A stretch of 64,000 bases of DNA from positions 311,796 to 375,795 of the forward strand of contig MNCI01004154.1 of the NCBI GenBank assembly GCA_015680685.1, read 5' to 3'. A model generated the notes under the pieces. That model saw only the letters and a program-made list of their open reading frames with translations. It made no database searches and had not been told where the DNA came from. Shown here one piece after another: positions 57,737 through 64,000 of the stretch. How positions within the stretch are numbered: the stretch's first letter is position 1; the number at the start of each line of letters is the position of its first letter. This DNA comes from Gnetum montanum. Taxonomy: Eukaryota > Streptophyta > Gnetopsida > Gnetales > Gnetaceae. The translations under genes and the position numbers were made by a program.

Positions 57737-58605
57737 TGATGAGTGTAGCATGCGTGATCTGGTCGAACTCCGTAGACTAAATGCCTAAACGCGGCAAGGA
57801 ACACTTGGGGTTAATCAATCGTTGTCTTCCCAAACTTGTTGTTGTCACAGTGTATGGTTAAGTAAGTCTGAGGTATATGATTTTTTTGGTATTTTCTGGT
57901 TTATCTCCTATGCTAAGAGGTGAAGGGTTGAGAGACTAAAACTAATTCTAACTACAACACTAAGTCCTAGCGTCAACATCCATTCCCACTTGCCATACAC
58001 ACCCTGCACTCTACAACTATGGCTACCAAATGCTAATCGTTACTAGGATTACCACACGTAACGCACGTGCTTGAAGCAGTCGTACTGAGGCACCTAACTA
58101 GCCTAAGTGTGACAAGCAACTAATTCCTTGACTAGTCGTACACATCCATAGATGCTCGTAATCAAGTCGTACTTGTCCCATGTTTTATGAGATAAGGGTG
58201 AGAGAATCTAATCGCAATGAGTAGCCGATTCCTTGGCTAGCCATACACATTCGTCAATGCTCATAACCAAGTTGTACTCATGTCGCTTTACTAGGAAAGC
58301 AATAAATAACATTAAATAAACCTATCCATGCACTGCAAGGTTTATCCACAAAGCTCGTCTTTATTGCTGTACACAAATTGCGTTTAGGTACAAAGCCGCT
58401 CGAATAAAGAACCGTTCACTTGGGGGACTCCTACTACAGACACATGGAAAATATTCTATCTCTGGGGTGTTCAATCCACCAGAGCTTTGTTACTTTATGC
58501 CTAGAATGTCAAATGAGGGGAGTGCTGCCTCTTATTTATAGATTTGGCGACGGACCGTGATATCGCGTATGCGATATCGTGGCCTATGCATATCGTGTCT
58601 CATCA
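57737..58605 (-). repeat. Solo LTR of family A nested in element E
   Basis: About 869 bp. On the minus strand it runs from TGATGAGACACGATATGC to the CATCA end, with a short internal loss of the GGTACCTCGC segment. Flanks CCCTA (57732-57736) and CTCTA (58606-58610) match at four of five. It sits between protease and RT of element E, whose coding resumes on both sides, so it inserted later and lost its body by LTR recombination. It has two AAGGAATCGGCT-type modules (near 58140 and 58232), between the zero of E and the three of A. Confidence 0.85.
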
Positions 58606-58610
58606 CTCTA

Positions 58611-61600
58611 GCTTATGTTTTCAAGTTTAAGGCTTAGAAGTTGGACACGGACTTGCTCTAGTACATCTATGCTTTTGATGTAAGCACTAGTTATTCCCTC
58701 AGTTAGTTCCATGCACGTTAGTGAGTTGCTCTCTTGAGAAGCCATCAACCACTCGGTGTCTTCTTGTCATGTGGCTGCTGCATACAGGCACTTTTATATA
58801 TTAATGTCTTGTGCACACTAGTTGCATGCAAGCAATGCTAAACTTTTCACAACCCATGATCTCTATAGGCAATTGCCCCTATATCATTGTATGCGATGCA
58901 TGGAACCTTCTTCTTATCAATGTTTCCAAAGGTGTTCTTCTTGGATATTTCCAGGAAAAGATCATAGATTCCTAGGCTTGCATCTATAGTACTTAGCCAT
59001 GCCCTTCCCATTATTATCGGGAAGTCTCCTTTATCATTATTTACTTGTATCACTAGGAAATCACCTAGGTACGACCACCCACACATAGTGGTAACAATGT
59101 CCTCCACTAGTCCCAAGGGGATAATGATGGACTAGTCGGCTAGCACAAGATAGATATTGCTCTTCCTTAATGGAGGTAGGTTCTAGGCTTTGTACATCTC
59201 TTGTGATATTAAGTTGACTCCGAAACTTGAGTCCAGAAGAGCTTTGCATGGCTCATCCCCAGTAATTTGGAGATAGATTAGGGGCTTCCAGGATTAGAAA
59301 ATTTCCTGGGAAGGTGGCCAACCTTAATCCAGTTAGTAATGGCATGTGTTAACATAACCATATGCGTTGAGCTCAGTATTTGGTTTGAAGGGAGCTTTGA
59401 AGCCTTATTTGATGGAGAGATGTTTAGAGGTTCAACCGCTTGTGGTTGTGAGGGCTTGGTTGGACTGTTGGTTCTGAAGAAAGGTCTTTTCTTCATATGG
59501 TTGTTAGTACCAATAGTGGGTTGAAGATTCATAGCCCTCATGGAATTACATTGCTCTGGTTGAGTAGGGAGTTCCCCTTGCATTGTTGGAGCAGATGGTA
59601 ATGGAGTTATTGGTGTGAGAGTTGCAGATGGATTTAGAGGATGGTATGTTTGTGGGTTATCTACCCTAGGAGAAGGATTTCTATAATACTCCTAAGCTTG
59701 CTAGTGATGTTGTGGTGTAACGTGACTAACAGAGTCACGTGGAGAGATAAGGTTTTGCATGTAATAGCCATATGGGTCCGATTGCTAGTAGGGGTATTGT
59801 TGCCTTCATGGTGCCATCCTCCATGACTTTGGGTATTACCACTGTTGATGTTGCTCAACAAGTTGTGGTGGAGTTTCACTTGGATAATATGTTGAAGGTT
59901 GGTGGAATTGCCTTGGGTTACCTTGGGGATAAGGTAACCATTAGGGTGTTTGCTGTTTATTAAGTCGTGGATTGAGTGCATACACCCCAGACTCTTGTAG
60001 ATGTGAGATCACTAGGAAACATCCCTTAGGATGGTCATATTGGCATATCTCAAATCCACCATTAGTGTCTATGTTTGAATCCACAACCTCTTCTGTGATG
60101 GCCATTTTACCCTTACCCTTACTACATGCATTCTCCACTTCTCTCTTTTTCTTTTTGTCAAGATCACTACCTCGCTCTCTAGACTCCTCTACAATTTTAA
60201 GAATAGTTTCAAACCTACTATCTAGGGAGTCCCACATTTGTTCTACCTTTGTCAATACTTTTGTTGTTAACTTTTGGAGTGGCAAGGTTTTCCTATTCAC
60301 CATATCTTTGAGTGGTAACTCTTCCTCCTCCTCACAAAATCTCACTCCCCTTTTTGAAGGGAAGGATCTCAGTTGTATTCTTCCACACTTTCTCTCTTTT
60401 GTAGCTCACCTTCTTCTTTGGCTACTTGCTCTAGCAATCTATGAATTTGATGAGACCTAAGATCTGATAACCTTCCTTGGGCATACATCCCAAGGGTTCT
60501 TCTTGTTTCATACCTAAGTCCATCCACGAGATGGTGTAGTTGATCCCATTGTGAATAACCATGGCTAGGGAAATGATGTAACAGTGTGTAATAGCAACCC
60601 ATGGCAGCATCCAGGGATTCATGATTTCCTTGCTTTCATCCTTGGATTTGCTTTCGTAGGTTAGATACTCAGGAGTACATTTGGTACTTATCATTAAATA
60701 GTTCTAACATTGTACTCCACCTCCGAATGGATTCCGGTTCTAAGGACCGGTACCAGCTTTTAGCTTCTTTCACTAGTGTCCTTGGGAACAACTTCAATTT
60801 TTTCCATTCATTTTCTATGTTCTACAAGGGACATGCATAGTGGAATTCTTGTAAATGATTTTGAGGATCAGCACTGTAACCCCCTTCAAATTGTGGGATG
60901 TTGGCCATGTCTAACCTCTTGATCCTACTATCCTTTTGGTGCCTTGTGAGAACTCTTACAACCTCCATTATATCTAGCATGCTTCTAGTTATGAGTAGGG
61001 GTTCTTCATGATCATCTAGTTCATAGTTTCTATGGTGTCTACGCAATTCCCTACTCTTCCTTCTTCTATGCCTTGATTCCTTAGAGTGTCCTCGTCCTCA
61101 TTCTCGACTATCTCTTCAATGTTTTTGACTTTGTTTTCCTTTATCCTCACGATTGGTTTCCTTATGACTACATTTGAACACTGAAGGAGAGGGTGAATGT
61201 GATGATGAAGGTGAAGAAGAAGGAGAACCATTGCCATGATGGTGTTTTGTACCTTCTCTTCGGTGGTCTCAGCCATGATCGTGATCATGATTAGAACGTC
61301 CACTCTTATCGTGCATTTGTGTTCCTTCTTTGAACACTTTGTGTTCGTGGGTATCAGAACTATGGTTGTGAATAGTGGAGTGAAGGTTCCGATACACCAC
61401 CTCCTAACCATCATTAGAAGGAGGAACATCATTTTGTGGAGACCCCATTGAAGTAGGTTAACCACCCTCAATTTTGCTCAAGACATGCGGAGTGTTATGG
61501 GGTCATTTACCCTTCAAGGATGTATGGTATCTCTCTTGTCACAAGTCCCTTTGACGTTGCGCTTCTGTGGGATGGTAGTCCCTTGTGTCATGATCACATG

Positions 61601-61892
61601 CAACATATTCTGTGTACAAAAGCAACATGCCTATTCATGAGAGAGCACAAAGAAGCATGTTGGGGACTGATCGGTCTGGAGGCAACACTATGGTACCCTC
61701 CAAGTCTCTCCAATGCATTTGTTCATCGTGGTGGATAATAAAGGTGAAATCTAGTACATACTCATCGGGATGAGTATATACCACACAAAATTGTTGAGGA
61801 ATTGACAAATCTTGGTTACATGTGTTATGTCCCTGACTGTCTCTTGTGTTAGTCCTAGGCAGTGAAGTGCTCTTATGTGAAGAAGAAGACAT
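58611..61892 (-). pseudogene. gag: Gag-protease of element E
   Basis: Starts at ATG 61892 (minus; coding MSSSSHKS) and is colinear with the family-A frame: YTHPDEYVLDFTF, a His/Ser-rich stretch near 61250, FEGGYSADPQNHLQEFH near 60880, ETRRTLGMYAQGRLSDLRSH near 60490, CEICQYDHPKGCF near 60035, and protease LLDSSFGVNLIS near 59230. The second protease residue triad position is Ser instead of Gly (DSS for DSG), so the site is damaged. Stops and shifts are frequent. The 3' end meets the solo LTR at 58605. Confidence 0.83.
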
Positions 61893-62017
61893 TTTATCTT
61901 GTTTGATGTGCGATTTACCGTTGTCTTATCTTTCCTTGATTAACCCTAAAGGTTTTTTCTAGTGTTCCAATGATATGAATGATTTCCTATGTTCTACGTA
62001 GCTCACAAACAATTAAG

Positions 62018-62035
62018 TCCCCAGCAATGGCATAA
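62018..62035 (-). other. Decayed primer binding site of element E
   Basis: Minus-strand TTATGCCATTGCTGGGGA, one base from the 5' LTR. It aligns with the tRNA-Asp site of family A with several transitions. Confidence 0.7.
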
Positions 62036-62036
62036 A

Positions 62037-62834
62037 TGATGAGTGGCGAGGTACCCCTACAATGAACCATACGAATATGAGTGTTTCACATGCAATCTAG
62101 TTGAACTCCAAGGACTAAGTGCTTACATGCCCTAATGGAACACTCAGGGTTAATCAATCGTTGTCCTTCCAAACTTGTATTTTCATGGTTGTATGGTTAA
62201 GTAAGCTTGAGGTATGTGATTTTTATAGTTTTTTGCATTTTTATGTCTTTTGCTAATAAGGGAAAGGTGGAGAGAGCTAAGTAACTAACTTACACTAACT
62301 ATTTATTAACTAAGTTCTAAATGTTCCTAACACTAGTATCTGTTCCCACTTGTTGTACACATCCTGAACCAGTGCAACATTACTGGGGTTACCAAACACT
62401 AATCGTTACTAGGTTACCAAGCGCTACATGCATGGTCAAAGCAATCGTACAAAGTGTACGTAACTAAAAGAGTCGAGGGTTGAGAGAGAGATTAATTAAC
62501 TAGGAAAGCATTAAACATTCAATAATAATTAATTACTGATTAGCTTAATATGTATGTTGTAAGGTTTATCTTTATTGCCATACACAAATGTGTGCTTAGG
62601 TATAAATTTCTCAAATAAAGATCCATTCAATCTATGACTCCTACTGCAGGCACATAGAAATGATTCTAACTCTAGGATGACTAAACTACAAGAGTTTGGC
62701 TAAGGGTCTAAGTCTTACTCCTTGAAACAAAGGGCACCGCCTATTATTTATAGAAGATAAGGCAGGACACGCTATTGCGTATGCAATATCATATGGAAAA
62801 TGCAATATTGCATATGCAATATCATAGCTCATCA
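62037..62834 (-). repeat. Element E 5' LTR
   Basis: 798 bp, ending GGTACCTCGCCACTCATCA on the minus strand. At its far end the GATATC palindromes have become ATATTGCATATGCAATAT-like strings through CpG loss. A TATA-like element near 62744-62754 precedes the leader. Similar to 52651-53431. Confidence 0.85.
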
Positions 62835-63684
62835 GAAACTCTCTTAAAAACCCCTCAAGACTAACCTAACAGTGATCAACAAAATAGAACATGTGAACTT
62901 AACAAAAAGAACACCAAAACTATTGTAACTCTCTCTATTGTATGATGTGAGCTAGTTCTTATATAGCATTTAAAATGCACTTGAGATGCAAAATTGCTTC
63001 TTTCAATCGTATGATGGAAATATTGCATCTTGGAAGCCTAGAAGTTTTCTTGAAGTCTTTTATTACATGAATGTTATATACATTTTTTCATAGTTATACT
63101 TTCCTTTTTTGTAAAATAAATACATCATTCCTTGTCTCAAATATCCTCCAAGCTATCCCTAATTTCATCTCTTAGATAATGCTAAGCCACTAGGTTTGAG
63201 CAACTTCTCCCAAGAATTGAATACTGATGCTAACTTTCATCTCCACTGGATATTCATTTATGTCAAGAAAGTACTTCATTTCAAAGATTAAGGCATCTAG
63301 GAGCTTGTCATCATGATCACCTTTATAGACATTGGATTATTTGTCTTGGAAGTTATGGGTTGGTTATCTTGAACTAGATGTGACTACCTTTGCATGAATA
63401 GCCAAATAGTCTTCTAGTTTCTTGTTCCTTACTATGAACTTATCCACCTATGCCTTTAGGGTCATCATTCTTTGCAAGATGTCATTGATAGAAACATAAA
63501 TGTCATCAATAATATCTTCCATCCATTCCACTTGATTCCATATCACAAAATTTTGAGTATAGAGATCTTCTTCTTAGCTCTTAAATTTAGTTCTTGTAGA
63601 AATGGAACATATAGCTTATCCACAAGATCATTGATAATCTTAATCCATTCTAACACTAGTAAGTAACTAATTATCATAATGTTT
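62835..63684. other. Flanking DNA, possible minus-strand coding remnant
   Basis: Between about 63230 and 63660 the minus strand reads as Lys/Glu/Ile-rich pieces (WMEDIIDDIYVSINDILQ, VDKFIVRNKKLEDYLAIHAK) with stops. I do not recognise it. The rest shows nothing. Confidence 0.35.
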
Positions 63685-64000
63685 GAAACACCACAAAAAT
63701 TTCAGCAACACTTCTAGACAACTTCAGAACCTCTGAAACGGCTTCAAGCAGCCCACCATGGAGCAAGCAAGGTCCCCTTGGGGCCCACAAATCACGACGG
63801 CAAGTGTCGGTGTCAAGAATCATCAGTTTCAAGGTCAAAAAGTGCAATTTTGGCTAAGTACATTGTGCAGACGTTGCACAGCGTAAGGATCAGCGTCACC
63901 AACTTTTGAAGCCCTGAAATTCAGTCAAAATAGGCCGAAATCAAGCACAAGGACCCCCCATGACCTTCACCAAGGTCCCCAATAATTCCCAGCCTCCAGA
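63685..64000 (+). repeat. Start of another Tat-type LTR, cut by the window edge
   Basis: TGAAACACCACAAAAATTTC matches the start of the element-B LTRs (TGAAACACCATAAAATTCGG), and the next 300 bp shift to the GC-richer composition seen there (GCACAGCGTAAGGATCAGCG). Beyond the first ~25 bases the sequence differs from B, so it is a different family or subfamily. Confidence 0.45.

Larger units (their letters stand above)
52651..62834 (-). mobile_element. Old full-length Athila-like element with pol (element E)
   Basis: Minus-strand element with 5' LTR 62037-62834 and 3' LTR 52651-53431. Flanks TAAAC (52646-52650) and GAAAC (62835-62839) match at four of five bases, as expected of an aged duplication. 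Internal order is primer site, gag, protease, [solo LTR insertion], RT, RNase H, integrase, 3' region. LTR plan, primer, gag and 3' region are those of family A, so E represents the pol-bearing parent type of the pol-less element at 3258-17555. Confidence 0.88.

Overview
The window is repeat-dominated nuclear DNA from a land plant with a large genome, most likely a seed plant and possibly a gymnosperm (an inference: no host gene is present to anchor it). Almost everything recognisable is a retroelement, with two assembly gaps (8943-9901 and 40219-40488). I found no intact host gene, no tRNA or rRNA gene and no CRISPR array.

Layout. 1-656: 3' end and truncated LTR of an Athila-like (family A) element. 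3258-17555: a three-LTR, two-body tandem family-A element bounded by the 5-bp duplication AGTTT. Each body carries one 1,114-codon gag-protease frame and no reverse transcriptase or integrase. 17556-20600: host-like AT-rich DNA with a long near-perfect inverted repeat, a tRNA-like SINE remnant, an RTE LINE scrap and a minus-strand LTR scrap. 20606-24300: 5' half of an older family-A relative. 26658-43842: a full-length 17.2-kb Tat/Ogre-like Ty3/gypsy element (family B), bounded by GTTAT duplications. 45290-49800: a decayed L1 LINE on the minus strand. 52651-62834: an old full-length minus-strand Athila-like element that does carry pol and is split by a solo LTR (57737-58605). The window ends in the first ~315 bp of what looks like another Tat-type LTR.

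How the parts relate. The pol-bearing element at 52651-62834 and the gag-protease-only element at 3258-17555 share LTR plan, tRNA-Asp primer site, gag and 3' region. The second looks like a pol-deletion derivative that would need enzymes in trans. Family B has the sense order gag, protease, [5.5-kb insert], reverse transcriptase, RNase H, second RNase H, integrase.

The most unusual thing here is the insert in family B. On the opposite strand it holds a nine-exon gene (37416 down to 33044) with its own TATA box. All exon phases agree, giving about 1,041 codons with only four in-frame stops and no frameshift. It starts with a catalytically dead FCP1/NIF-type phosphatase-like domain, followed by what resembles a plant-transposon-associated domain and a coiled coil.

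Both retroelement families carry arrays of 10-bp CpG-edged palindromes (GCGATATCGC in A, GCGTATACGC in B) upstream of the LTR TATA box. B repeats its palindrome array inside intron 1 of the antisense gene. A degenerate short repeat marks each module boundary of B.
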